A stretch of 64,000 bases of DNA from Oligoflexia bacterium (GTDB lineage: Bacteria; Bdellovibrionota; Bacteriovoracia; Bacteriovoracales; Bacteriovoracaceae): contig JADGAN010000017.1 in NCBI GenBank assembly GCA_015231955.1, forward strand, positions 35,535 to 99,534. The letters run 5' to 3'. Position 1 is the first letter of the stretch. Each line of letters starts with the position of its first letter. Positions 27,073 to 37,400 of the stretch are shown here, one piece after another. The position numbers and the translations under genes are program-made. The notes under the pieces were generated by a model. That model had not been told where the DNA came from and did no database searches. It saw only the letters and a list, made by a program, of their open reading frames with translations.

Positions 27073-30000
27073 TTACTTACAGGCAACGGCAGTAGCAGTT
27101 GGGCCATTTTGAAGAGCAGCAAGCATCTGTGATGTCATGGCCACATTCTCATCTTGTAAGATCTCGAGAAGTTTGCTCTTAAGTTCTTCAATCTCCATCG
27201 CATCTTTTGTTGTGGTGACTACAACATTAGGAAATTTAGGTTTTAAATCCATGGGTATTTTTTTAAACTTCTTGCCACGAGCAAACCTATCAACCAATTT
27301 GCTAAAATCTTCACCACTGATGCTTCCTTTCTTCATCAGTTTATCCACAATTGCTTGCTCTAAAGGCCAGTGAGCTAGTAAATACTCTTTTGCATAGATA
27401 AGGCCCAAATTAAGTAGTTCTTCAACTTTCTTGGAGACGGCCGCTGCAGTAGGGCCACCAAGCATTGGTTTCCCATCCACCATCGGAATCGATTCCAGCC
27501 CTGGAGCGAGCCCAAACTTCACCACTGCGTCGGTAGCAATAGTTCTGGCCGACTGCAAATCACTTGACCAGCCTGCACTCGTTTTACCAGTGGCCAATCT
27601 TTCTCCAACGCTACCTGCGACTGCGGAAGCAATGTGATTGAGAGTTGTTGCAATGGTTTCACTAGGATAATAGTTAGGAACTGCACCGTAACGGGTGTAT
27701 CCTAAAGCTTGCCCGGCAGGTAACACCGTAATGAACTCCACCTCTTTTCCGGAAGAGTCAGGATCATTGGCGAGTGCATGGCCAGTCTCGTGATAAGCGG
27801 TGGTCTCTCCTACATGTTTGGGAACTAAGATTTTCCCTCGTGTAAGTGCGGTAATATCTCTTGAGATATCGGTATCAGCAGTCGTTGTGCCCTTTAAGAA
27901 AAGTTTGGCATTTAAATTTGCCTGACGTTTGAACGACCTCTCTACGAAGGGAAGTTTAGGCATATTATCGCTCATGGATAATTTTACCGTAGCTCCAACT
28001 AGTGATTTGGGATCAGCAATCTTGGCACTAATGACATTAGAGAGAAGATCACTCACTTGTGTTTGAATAAACTCTTTTAAACTTCTCGCGCCTTGCTTAT
28101 GGTTAAAGAAGGCCGCTTCCATTTTTGTAAAGAAATCGGGATCGGCATCCAGAGTAAAACCATAACTTTTTGCCAGTGCGGTGGCCTCGCCTTGTAAAAG
28201 TTTATTCGCAATTGCTGCACGCTCGGTTGATAGTAGTGGCTTGGTTAAAAACACACCGGAGAAGCGTCCACCGAGCGCCTCAGGAAAACCTGACTCGGTT
28301 AAAATATTAAGTGTACTTTCTCGATCCTTATAGCGATTCCAAGTTGCCAAAAGCATATCGTCGCTACTTCCATCCAGGAAGAGGTTTTCTCCGTCGTTGC
28401 CAGTGGCCACAAAAATATACTTCGAAAGATCATATTCGTTACCACGTGGACTCGACCACTTGCCTTCATCTAAAATCTCATAAAAGCGCTTAAGCACAGC
28501 GGCCTTATTGGAGCGATTACCGCCGCCAACGTTTGAAAGCTCGTCGAAAACGATCACGCCACCATTAGGAAGCCGCTTTAAGGCCTTTTCAAACTCGGCA
28601 TCTTCATCAGAACCCACGTGTCCTTTCGGTGAACCAAAGATGTTATTGGCCATATGCTCGTCAGTAATGTTGCCCATTGAGATCACTTCAATTTGATCAC
28701 TAATCGCCCCATTGAGAGCGCCAGTGCCCTTTAATTGATCCATGGGTGCAAAGACTGCATTGGCAATCGCTTTGGCCATCTCGGTTTTTCCCGTACCGGT
28801 TCTTCCAATCAGCATCAGCGAAACTGGATTTTTACGATCAGGGTTTACGTAATGGGAGCGAATTGCTTTGGCCGACTCTTGAACCATATCGTCTTGACCA
28901 ATTACCTGCTTCTTCATCACTGGTTCCAGCATCTTCATCCGTTCTCGAAATTCGGAATCCATATAGCGATTGCTTTGAATCTCGGAGGGGGCATCGATAC
29001 TGCTTTGCTTGCTGTTGGTGGTATTGGCAATCGTGATCTTTGGTGTGGCATAAGGATTTGTTGCATCCTTCACTAATTGCATACTAACTTTATGAGAGGC
29101 CTTGGCATCAGTCGCTTGGATTGCTTTCTCCAGCGCACGATCGATGTAGATGCGAATTTGACCAGCAATCTGTCTTGCACCATCTTCTGGTGTGAAGCTT
29201 GAGAGTGCAATGGTGTTGACTACATCATCAGTAATATTAAAATCAATTTGAAATTGATCATGCATACGCTTGACTGCTTTATCAACTTCAAGCCGGGCTA
29301 TTTTACTGGCATCCTCATTTAAGAGTGGTGCTGCCAAAAAGTAGTTGTCGATACGATTGACAATCTCTGGTGGAAGCACTTTTGCTGTCTCATTAAATTT
29401 GCGATCGCTATCAGTTGTGAAAATATCTTTTAACTTCTTTTGGCCAGTTCCACCGCTATAACTGTTAAGAACAGCGCTAATGTCTTGACGATTCCACTTC
29501 TTTCCGCGAGGAAAAATATTAACAGATCCTTTATTGCTGGTTAAAAGGATCATATGCTTGTTTAATCTTCTGGTGCGACTGTCGTTACCAACAATTTCAC
29601 CCTTGTCAAAAAACTCCATAAGGCGTTTCCAAAATGCAGGGCCTGCCTTCTCAGCTTCGTTAAAGACAATCACCCCACCATGTTTTCCTGGGCCGTCTAA
29701 AAACTCCAGCAAGGATCCTCTTTGCTTATCACTGGATACAATCCCCGGAGGCGCTCCTAAGAGATCGTTCATGTTCATCCCATCTTCCGTGCTTCCACCA
29801 TAACGGGTGCAATCCACCACCAACATTCGTGATTGATTGCCATAAAGTTTTTCCGCTAATTTTTCTGCGATATAAGTTTTTCCGACACCGGTTGGACCTA
29901 AAATCAAACTGGAAGAGTAACCTTTTTTACTTCCTGCTGAAAGCATCACACTCTTAAAGGAGTCGACCACTCCCTCGACAAGAGGATCTTGTCCGATGAT

Positions 30001-31596
30001 ATCGTGTTTTAGCTCACTCTTCTTATCTGCAATATACTTGAAAAATTCTGTATGATCGTAAGGGCTAAAAGGAATACCAGTTTCATCAGAAACATATTTA
30101 TAAATTGCTTTGGCATCGATATCGATCTTGCTGCTTCTGCCTTTTTTTCCCTGCTCTTGAGTTAATCTGGTGGCCACCGCCTGCAATACTTTAAAAGGAG
30201 CGTCTGGACGCTTGATATCGGGATAGAGATCGCGTGCATTTTGAATAGCAGCATCTAAGGCGCTATCATCAATTTTAACATTATATTTTTGGTGAATCAC
30301 TGGTAACCAAAAATCGTTTAGCACCGCTTTGGTTTTAGCGTTATCAAACTCGTCCACCAAAATCGGCACGACTCTTCTTCTGAGTGCATCGTTGTTGGAG
30401 ATGGCCATTTCAAACTCTTTCGCAGTACTAGAGAGCACGATCTTTGGACCATCCTCCATCTCCATAAAGCGCTTCATCGCCTCCCATTGTGCTGGTGCCA
30501 GCGTATGGCACTCATCAATATAGACAATAATTTTCTTGCCTAGTTTCTCTTGCGTTGCCTTTACCGCTTCAAAAAATTGTTCGATGGCCAGTGCTTGCGA
30601 TTGCGGTTGATCCGATTTGGCAAGCGAAGAAATTTTACCCGCAGTAGTCTCAAGTAACCACGAATCTTTTAAGAAGTCATAGGTCGGGTCGCCTGGCAGT
30701 TTATTCTCGGCCATTCTTTGCGCCATTCTTTGCACTACAGTGGTCTTACCAACACCGGCCTCACCAATATAGACGGGAGTCGATCCTTTAATTCGTGCTA
30801 GCACCTCTATTCCACGATCTACCTCTTTTTCGCGATAAGGGATTGCTCTTAAAGTTCCGGTCTTCACTTCATTCTTATATTTATCACTCATCACTGCATT
30901 CGGATTGGTTCCTAAAATTTTCAACATGATTACTGCTTCTGGATCTCCTTGAGTTGCCAGTGTCATCAAATCGGTGACCAATACACCAGAATTGGGAATT
31001 GGTGGTGCGACTGTTGAGGGTGTTGTTATTGCTGCTGCTGCTGATGATGATGGTGCTGAGGCGGGGGCGGTCACCACTGTTGGCGCAGGAGCTGTTGTGG
31101 CCACAGTAGGAAGCGAGGGTAAAGATTTCTCACTCCCTATTGCTGCGATTACCTTTTGAATATTGGACGTCACCATCGGAATCACATTTGACTTAATGGT
31201 TGCTGATGATGAAAGTTGCTGAGAGAAACTACCAAGGAAAGCTTTTGTTCCTTGAGCGGAAATTTTTCCCAAAGCTGTCACCCCAGCACTGATATAAAAA
31301 GTATTGGGTGTTGGTTTTTTTAATTCATTTGTAAGGAAATTGGTTAAATAGTAATCAACCTCTGCATAAGGTAAATCTCCAAGTGCAGCAATGTTTGCAG
31401 AGATCGCTTGGGGTGCGGTTGCTGTAGAGGTAATCTCCATAACCAATTTTTGGAATTTACCTAAATCCTCTTGTGGACCCGCCCAACTACTGCTGCTCAT
31501 ACTCATAGAGAGTGTAAAACAAAGTACGGAAAGAAATCCCAAAAGGATCATTTTTTGTCTTAATTTGAATCGTAGTTTTTGTTTTAATCTTTTCAT
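27073..31596 (-). CDS. Exported triple-AAA+ (Clp-type) FtsH-like metalloprotease
   Basis: The product has 1507 residues. A basic n-region (KRLKQKLRFKLRQK) precedes a hydrophobic Sec signal at 16-38 with a likely site after SWA. An Ala/Pro/Thr linker spans about 160-205. Three AAA+ modules follow: Walker A GEAGVGKT (278-285) with VYIDEC (358-363); GPTGVGKT (567-574) with VIVFNEAEK (642-650, where the Walker B Asp is Asn); and GRTGTGKT (931-938) with VIVFDELSN. The segment before module 2 (TGIPFSPYDHTE..IIGQDPLV) is typical of Clp/Hsp100. The C-terminus is M41-like: HETGH at 1269-1273 with a third ligand Asp1346 (GWSSDLQSA). AAA+ proteases are cytosolic or face the cytosol, so an exported one is odd. 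It follows the DHH gene by 21 bp. Confidence 0.88.
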   Translation of the reverse strand: MKRLKQKLRFKLRQKMILLGFLSVLCFTLSMSMSSSSWAGPQEDLGKFQKLVMEITSTATAPQAISANIAALGDLPYAEVDYYLTNFLTNELKKPTPNTFYISAGVTALGKISAQGTKAFLGSFSQQLSSSATIKSNVIPMVTSNIQKVIAAIGSEKSLPSLPTVATTAPAPTVVTAPASAPSSSAAAAITTPSTVAPPIPNSGVLVTDLMTLATQGDPEAVIMLKILGTNPNAVMSDKYKNEVKTGTLRAIPYREKEVDRGIEVLARIKGSTPVYIGEAGVGKTTVVQRMAQRMAENKLPGDPTYDFLKDSWLLETTAGKISSLAKSDQPQSQALAIEQFFEAVKATQEKLGKKIIVYIDECHTLAPAQWEAMKRFMEMEDGPKIVLSSTAKEFEMAISNNDALRRRVVPILVDEFDNAKTKAVLNDFWLPVIHQKYNVKIDDSALDAAIQNARDLYPDIKRPDAPFKVLQAVATRLTQEQGKKGRSSKIDIDAKAIYKYVSDETGIPFSPYDHTEFFKYIADKKSELKHDIIGQDPLVEGVVDSFKSVMLSAGSKKGYSSSLILGPTGVGKTYIAEKLAEKLYGNQSRMLVVDCTRYGGSTEDGMNMNDLLGAPPGIVSSDKQRGSLLEFLDGPGKHGGVIVFNEAEKAGPAFWKRLMEFFDKGEIVGNDSRTRRLNKHMILLTSNKGSVNIFPRGKKWNRQDISAVLNSYSGGTGQKKLKDIFTTDSDRKFNETAKVLPPEIVNRIDNYFLAAPLLNEDASKIARLEVDKAVKRMHDQFQIDFNITDDVVNTIALSSFTPEDGARQIAGQIRIYIDRALEKAIQATDAKASHKVSMQLVKDATNPYATPKITIANTTNSKQSSIDAPSEIQSNRYMDSEFRERMKMLEPVMKKQVIGQDDMVQESAKAIRSHYVNPDRKNPVSLMLIGRTGTGKTEMAKAIANAVFAPMDQLKGTGALNGAISDQIEVISMGNITDEHMANNIFGSPKGHVGSDEDAEFEKALKRLPNGGVIVFDELSNVGGGNRSNKAAVLKRFYEILDEGKWSSPRGNEYDLSKYIFVATGNDGENLFLDGSSDDMLLATWNRYKDRESTLNILTESGFPEALGGRFSGVFLTKPLLSTERAAIANKLLQGEATALAKSYGFTLDADPDFFTKMEAAFFNHKQGARSLKEFIQTQVSDLLSNVISAKIADPKSLVGATVKLSMSDNMPKLPFVERSFKRQANLNAKLFLKGTTTADTDISRDITALTRGKILVPKHVGETTAYHETGHALANDPDSSGKEVEFITVLPAGQALGYTRYGAVPNYYPSETIATTLNHIASAVAGSVGERLATGKTSAGWSSDLQSARTIATDAVVKFGLAPGLESIPMVDGKPMLGGPTAAAVSKKVEELLNLGLIYAKEYLLAHWPLEQAIVDKLMKKGSISGEDFSKLVDRFARGKKFKKIPMDLKPKFPNVVVTTTKDAMEIEELKSKLLEILQDENVAMTSQMLAALQNGPTATAVACK

Positions 31597-31617
31597 TTTT
31601 TTTTAAATCTCCTTTTT

Positions 31618-32757
31618 TTATTCTTCCATAAAAACTTGTTGTTTTATTTTTTCCAAAACATCATTTGGTATTAGTTGGGAGCGACCTTTCGGTGGCCTAT
31701 CTGGTTTAAATGCAAAAAACATCGAATTATTAGCGTCGCCTCCTCCATACTTAACAAAGCTTCCTTCGGCATAACCGAGCGACTTAAAATCAAAATCAAT
31801 TAGCCTCTGAACAATTTTGGGATTACCGCTAAAACCAATTCTTCCCTTTTGCAAACCAATTTCAAAGGTGCTAGCGATCTCGCTTGCTGGTGCTTTGATC
31901 GCCAATACTTGGCGAATCATCTGTCCTACTTCTCCTGCACCAACGTTATCATCATCTAAAATATAAATTCCCTTCTCTACTTTAAGTTTAGGTACAATCG
32001 CTTCGGCCTCTCTAGTAACTTTAGCAATATGCTTTTTAATCTCACTGACCTCTCCGTGCTGCTTGGACAAGCTCTGATATAAAAGGTCGTACTCGCGGAT
32101 ACGCTTGATCTCTTCCTCACTAAGCCCCATCTTCTTAAGCCCAGGAATATAGCTGCGATCATTTACGGCGATGGCCTCATCTGTTTTGCTCATCGGCCAA
32201 TGAACTAAGCTCATTATCTGTTCTATGGAACTCTCCGGACGTCTACGATCAAGTCCTTCTCTCTCATAATAGTGGTGATCGACAATAATCACCTCTTTGG
32301 GTTCACCATAATTGCGAGTTGCTTTGAGCCACTCCTCTTTCTTCTTTCCCGGCATTTCAAAGATCACAACTCTTTTTACTCTCTTTAGTTCCTCTGGCGT
32401 AATCGCTTCCTTATCCAAAGTAGCGCCCCACCCTTGATCACTTTTGTGTAAATGATGTTTTAGCGGCAAATTATAGAGTTTAAGCAGGGTGGTTATGATC
32501 TCTATAGAGCGATGAGACTCCCCATCGTTATCTGGCAAAATAAACAGCGTCTCACTTAAAAATTTTTCTGTAGCAAGTGCACTCTCTTTAGAAACACAAG
32601 ATTCTTTAGCAATATTAGAGCTAGCGTTTAAAAGTTCTATTAGCTTTGGCACTATAACTTTTTCGTCTATAGCAGCGGTAGCTACCGTGGTAAGAGTAGT
32701 CGCATGCAATAACAGTAATACCCAAATTCCAATAAAATTTTTCCTGAATTCCTTCAT
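31618..32757 (-). CDS. Exported DHH-type phosphoesterase-like protein
   Basis: The 379-residue product has a signal peptide (MKEFRKNFIGIWVLLLLHA..) followed by DHH-superfamily features in order: LPDNDGES (Asp76, Asp78), VVIFEMPG, EVIIVDHHYYE (Asp160-His-His), AIAVNDRS (Asp200), and a late glycine-rich YGGGDANNSMFFAF that resembles the DHHA1 substrate loop. Family members (RecJ, nanoRNases, GdpP, pyrophosphatase PpaC) hydrolyse phosphodiesters or pyrophosphate with Mn2+ and are cytosolic or membrane-bound facing inward. An exported form is unusual. GGGGGA precedes the ATG. It is first in an operon with the exported AAA+ protease. Confidence 0.78.
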   Translation of the reverse strand: MKEFRKNFIGIWVLLLLHATTLTTVATAAIDEKVIVPKLIELLNASSNIAKESCVSKESALATEKFLSETLFILPDNDGESHRSIEIITTLLKLYNLPLKHHLHKSDQGWGATLDKEAITPEELKRVKRVVIFEMPGKKKEEWLKATRNYGEPKEVIIVDHHYYEREGLDRRRPESSIEQIMSLVHWPMSKTDEAIAVNDRSYIPGLKKMGLSEEEIKRIREYDLLYQSLSKQHGEVSEIKKHIAKVTREAEAIVPKLKVEKGIYILDDDNVGAGEVGQMIRQVLAIKAPASEIASTFEIGLQKGRIGFSGNPKIVQRLIDFDFKSLGYAEGSFVKYGGGDANNSMFFAFKPDRPPKGRSQLIPNDVLEKIKQQVFMEE

Positions 32758-32778
32758 GAGTAAATCCCCCTAAATGTA

Positions 32779-32784
32779 ATTATA
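32779..32784 (-). promoter_or_regulatory. Possible -10 element for the DHH/AAA+ operon
   Basis: TATAAT reads on the minus strand about 20 nt before the DHH start codon, in a very AT-rich gap. No good -35 hexamer sits at the right distance, so this is a weak call. Transcription would start only about 15 nt upstream of the gene. Confidence 0.3.
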
Positions 32785-32946
32785 TTGGTGATTGTTTTTT
32801 TCTTGAGTCGTTTTTTTTTGTTTTTTTTAGGGTCTGATCTAACTATGGAATATGTTGGGATTTAAAAATAATTTAAACTAAATTTTTTTAGTCTAAACAA
32901 ATTTATTATTAGCAAATATCTCAGGCGAAATTTTAAAAAAAGGGGA

Positions 32947-33555
32947 CTAAAGCATGTTACGAATACAAGCGCTGATAACTTGTGGAAGGTGTGCTGCTTG
33001 GACAGGAAAGCGCTCTTCAATCACTAGGTAGGGGATAGTAATAATCGGTGTGGTGGAGCTACGATGAAAATCAGCAAGAACTGCTTGCTTTGATGTTTCT
33101 TTTTCTAAGTTTATTGTTAAGGGTAAGCCAATTTCTGTCGCGATAGCAGCTAGTTGTTCTGTATGACCAAGATTCATGGCATGAGTAAAAATACCCGCAA
33201 ATATTTTTTCCAGAAGTTCCATTTGTTTCTCTTGAGGACAAGCTTTAAGCAACTGATGTGCTTTTAGAGTATTGCATACAATAAGCTTGCGATCAAAGCG
33301 AAAGCAGATCCCTAACTCCTCTCCAATGGAGACAATTTTTTTATGGGCCGCTTGCCGCTTCTCTTCATCAGGGATCAATCGCTTGAGATTATCTTGGTAA
33401 GTGATTCCTTCGTCTCCCAGTTCAGGCATTAATTGATAACCAAAGAAGCATAGGTTGAAGTTATGCTCAGGATGTTCTCCCATCGCTTGCTGTAAACGTT
33501 TTAGTCCAATGTAGCACCATGGACAAGTCATATCGATTGTAAAATCTAGTTTCAT
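32947..33555 (-). CDS. FrnE-like DsbA-family oxidoreductase
   Basis: At 202 residues, this is a thioredoxin fold with the DsbA-type helical insert. MTCPWCYIGLKRL near the N-terminus gives a CxxC (CPWC), FFGYQLMP is characteristic of the FrnE/2-hydroxychromene isomerase-like branch, and TPIITIPYLVIEERFPVQAA holds the cis-Pro loop. There is no signal peptide, so it acts in the cytosol, probably as a disulfide isomerase or oxidoreductase in stress response. It stands 55 bp upstream (in map terms) of the PhnA-like gene on the same strand. Confidence 0.88.
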   Translation of the reverse strand: MKLDFTIDMTCPWCYIGLKRLQQAMGEHPEHNFNLCFFGYQLMPELGDEGITYQDNLKRLIPDEEKRQAAHKKIVSIGEELGICFRFDRKLIVCNTLKAHQLLKACPQEKQMELLEKIFAGIFTHAMNLGHTEQLAAIATEIGLPLTINLEKETSKQAVLADFHRSSTTPIITIPYLVIEERFPVQAAHLPQVISACIRNML

Positions 33556-33610
33556 AAAAGATCCTCGAATACCTGTCCCTTCGGACTGCTCTCAATTAAT
33601 AAAAGAAAGC

Positions 33611-34210
33611 TTAGGCCTTTTTTAGGTAGGCCGCAATCAACACGATTTGCACACCATTCACTTTGCCTTCGATGTGTAGTGGATTATCTGTTAGAGAGAT
33701 TTTGCGAACGATAGTTCCGCGTTTAGCAGTGAATCCAGCTCCCTTAACCTCGAGGTCTTTGATCAAGGTCACCGTATCTCCATCATTTAAGATGTTGCCA
33801 TTGCTATCACGAGTAGGTGTTTGCTCCTCAGAGGCGCTTGCGCTGCTACTTTCACTTGCGAGTGTGGCAGACATCGCCCACTTTAAATTCTCTTCATCAA
33901 GGTAGAGTTGCTGCAGAAGATCTTGGGCCCATGCTTTTGAATTTAAACTTTTGAGAATTCTCCAAGACACGACCGTGACTGCAGGAACTTCACTCCACAT
34001 ACTTTCACTTAGGCAGCGCCAGTGATTTGCCTCTTGTTTTTCTGGGTTTTGAAGCATCTCTCGGCATGTGGAGCAAAGGAAGAGAGAGTGCTCTGCGGTC
34101 GCCGTTTGATCCGTCGAGGGAGGAACCGCATAGACCGACAAAGAAGAGGTGGAAGAGCAGAGTTCACATTTTGAGAGGCTTCGTTGCTTGAGTATTTCTT
34201 GCAGAGACAT
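33611..34210 (-). CDS. yjdM: PhnA/YjdM family zinc-ribbon protein
   Basis: The protein has 199 residues. The N-terminal zinc ribbon pairs CELC (15-18) with FLCSTC. The C-terminal PhnA domain carries DSNGNILNDGDTVTLIKDLE and VKGAGFTAKRGTIVRKI, both diagnostic, ending in VQIVLIAAYLKKA. The family was once called alkylphosphonate utilisation protein, but a role in phosphonate use is not supported and the function is unclear. A Ser/Ala-rich linker sits between the two halves. It is monocistronic or paired with the FrnE-like gene. Confidence 0.9.
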   Translation of the reverse strand: MSLQEILKQRSLSKCELCSSTSSLSVYAVPPSTDQTATAEHSLFLCSTCREMLQNPEKQEANHWRCLSESMWSEVPAVTVVSWRILKSLNSKAWAQDLLQQLYLDEENLKWAMSATLASESSSASASEEQTPTRDSNGNILNDGDTVTLIKDLEVKGAGFTAKRGTIVRKISLTDNPLHIEGKVNGVQIVLIAAYLKKA

Positions 34211-34450
34211 TTTAGAGGTTCCTTATATGTAATGTGATGTTATGGTGAATGTTACTGACTTTGCTGCTAACTAAAATAGAGCAAAGATCACTCTTAAGCC
34301 ATGCAAGAGCAAAGCGTTGCTCCTCGTTTTAGCAATTTCTTACGCTCTCGTTCACTTGCTTCCATGACGCTCGCTCTGCCTCAATGGTTGCCCAAGGTAA
34401 ATCGTCTATTTATTTGATGCGTAGACTTGAGAGTAGTGGAGGGGTGAGGA

Positions 34451-37400
34451 TTAGGGGCGGACTATGGGGCGAATGATGGGACGATCGATAATGATAGGGC
34501 GATCGATGATGATAGGATCAATGGGGAAGAAGCGGTATGGAGAGTCTTTGCAGGCGCGATCCATCGCGGTTTTGAGTGCGGCATCGCTTGCGAGATCGGC
34601 GATGGTTGCTAGCTCGTTACAGATGGGGTTGCCGAGGATGTAGACGCCCACTCTTTGGTTGGCGGCCAGGTGTTTTTTTGCTCGCTCTGCAAAGGGTTTG
34701 AAGCCACCTTGTCGGAAAAATATGGGGTGGATTTCTATGGGGCGAAGGATGGGGTTGTCACGGCCGATGAGGTCGGGACGAACGTGAATGCCACCACCAC
34801 CGATGATTCGCGGAGGAGTTACGATCCACTGTTTAGCAGCGATTTGGTTGTTTTGCAGATTGATGATCGCAGTGGTCTCTGGAAGAGCAGTGAGTCCTCC
34901 TAAGAAGGCGCCAAAATCACCATTAAGGTAGTTGTTGTTTAAGTGGAGCGTTCCGAGCGTGCGGATGGCCCCAATCTCCACGGTGGCAGGACCAGTGGTT
35001 AAACGATTGAAACCGAGGTTTAAGTAGGTTAGGGGGAGGGAGCGAATGGAGCCCTCAGTGATGCGATTTAAGAGGTTGTTGTTGGCGCTTAGACTGGTGA
35101 GCGCGCCTGCACCTTGGAGCCCATAGAGATCTTCAATGCGATTGTTGCTGACATCAAGAGAGGTGAGCACACTAAAAGCGTTGGGGATACCAAAGGGAGC
35201 AAGGGAGGTGAGGTTTTTATTTGCAAGGTTAAGACTAGTTACTGTACGCGCCCAATTTAAGACGTTATCGGGAGAGCGAGTGTCTACGCTGGCCGCCTCC
35301 ATCAATTGGTAAAGGACGCGAATGGTTTCAAGTGAACCGCTCGGTTGTAGGTTGGAAGCAGAAGTTCTCATCATCACCCAGGTATCGCGGAAATCGGCAA
35401 GTGTAGGGGAAACTCCGCTCATGGTTACCGATTGAAAACGAGGGATATCCCAGAGTACGCTAATGTTTTTGATATTTGTATCAGACATGAGCAGCGTGCT
35501 CAGCGAAGGGTGCTTGCGTAGTGGGGTGATATCGGTAATGGCAGTAGCGCTAATGTCGAGGTAGCGTAGGTTTGGCCATCTAGGAATGAGAGAAAGGGTG
35601 TTGATCGCGCTGTTACGGCCAATCGATAGCGATTCCAGTTGATTAAAAGAGTAGAGCGGTGAGAGGTCGCTTAGCGAGTTATTGGTGAGAATCAAATTTT
35701 TTAAGTGAGTTAGGTTTGCAAGTGGTGCAATCGATTGCAGTGAGCGACTAGAGAGATCGAGTGCGACCATCGAGCGCACTCGTTGGAAGGCCTCAAGGCA
35801 ACGGTTTTTTCCAGTCACTGCAAAGACTGCATCGATGGTTGCACGGTATTGTTCCGGGAAGCTACTAAAGGCACTGTAGGCCTTGGCCACGCAAGTGGCT
35901 TCAAAGCTGTTGAGGACAATAGGGTTACCGTCAAGAGTCAGGGTATCGATTTGTGGCAGATTGATAAGGGGAGCAATATCTTCAATCTTGTTGTCTTTTA
36001 AATTTAGTTCGCGAAGTTCAGGTAGTGAAGGCAGTGAAGTTAAATCGGTCAATTGATTGCCCTCGAGGTTTATCGTCTTTAGTTGTGGGAAAAATTTTAA
36101 TACCTCAAGATTGGAGATGTCTTTACGACTTAAATCGAGGGTGTTTTTCTTTTTCAGTTCCGTCTCGGCCATTTTGCAAGAGCTGGCGGCCACTGCATCG
36201 TAAAGTTTTTGAACGGTGAGTGAGATTTGCGAGGTGGAGTTGCTGCGAGCAGTGAGGCAGTAGGCCTGGAAGCTATTGCCACTTAAGGGATTGGCATCAA
36301 CCTTTACATTGGTGGTGCCTGCAAAACCACTAACATACTCAGGGTTGGTGATTTTGTTGCTGCTTAAGTCGAGCATGGTGAGTGCGGGCATTGCTTGTAG
36401 TGTAGAAGGATTGGTGATTTGATTACTGCTTAAATCGAGTATGGTGATCGAATCGATATAGGCGATGCTGGCAAGGTTGGCGTCGGTTAGTTGATTGCCA
36501 CGCAAATTTAGTTTCTCTAACTTGCTAATGGAGGAGAGCGGACGACAATCGAGCACGCGGTTGTTGCTGAGGTCGAGTTCGGTTAAATTGGCAAGTGCTG
36601 CTAGCCCGGCAACGTCGGTAATTTTATTGTTAGCAAGTTTTAACGAGAGCAGCATTGGCAGTGAGGCCAGCGGGGCCACACTCTCAATTTTATTATTCTC
36701 AAGGATAAGTTCAGTTAAGTTAGTAAGCACGGAGAGAGGGGCGAGATCCACAAGAGCATGGTTGCTTAAGTTTAAGGTTTTAAGCGACATTAAAAAAGTT
36801 TCTGCTTTTTTACATTTGGTTTTATTGGCAAGCGCCCCTGTCCCTTCGGGAGTGCTATAGAGCATCGCTAGCACTGTGCGCTTTTGTTCAGCATTTAAAT
36901 CGCTTTTAATACACCACTCGGAAAAACTTTTGGGAAGATTGTCGACGGGGTCACCGCGGAAACAATCAACGTTATAGATACGGTTTTTGAAGAAAGGAGT
37001 GGGGTCGCTATCGATGGCGTTTGCAGGATCTAAGCTTAAAGACTCAAGTAGGCCCGAGCAGCCGGCCACATAGATGGAACCGGGATGGGTATTCCTAAAG
37101 AGCATGTAGTATTTGCCATTACTTTGATAGAGGTCGATTTCATTTTCGGCAGATGCTGGGCAAAGGTTGGGTTGTGCTTGCGGTTTTGCCTTGACGACCA
37201 CTTCGTCGGCGCTAGTGACGTGGCGAAGAGTGCTGGAGCTAAATTTAAAGCCAAGGCCTTCGAGCACTTTATATTCGTTTTCAATGGTGTCACAGTGGAT
37301 TTGATAGCCAAGTCCATTCGCTATGAGTAGAGGATAATCGCGGCCTAGTTCACTATTCTCTAGGATCAGAAGGTCGCTGGTTTGTGCATAGGTAGTGACA

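Noticed and set aside
34307..34330. Terminator at GAGCAA..TTGCTC
   Set aside because: Only a 6-bp AT/GC-mixed stem with a short T tract, 140 bp from the nearest gene end; too weak to list.
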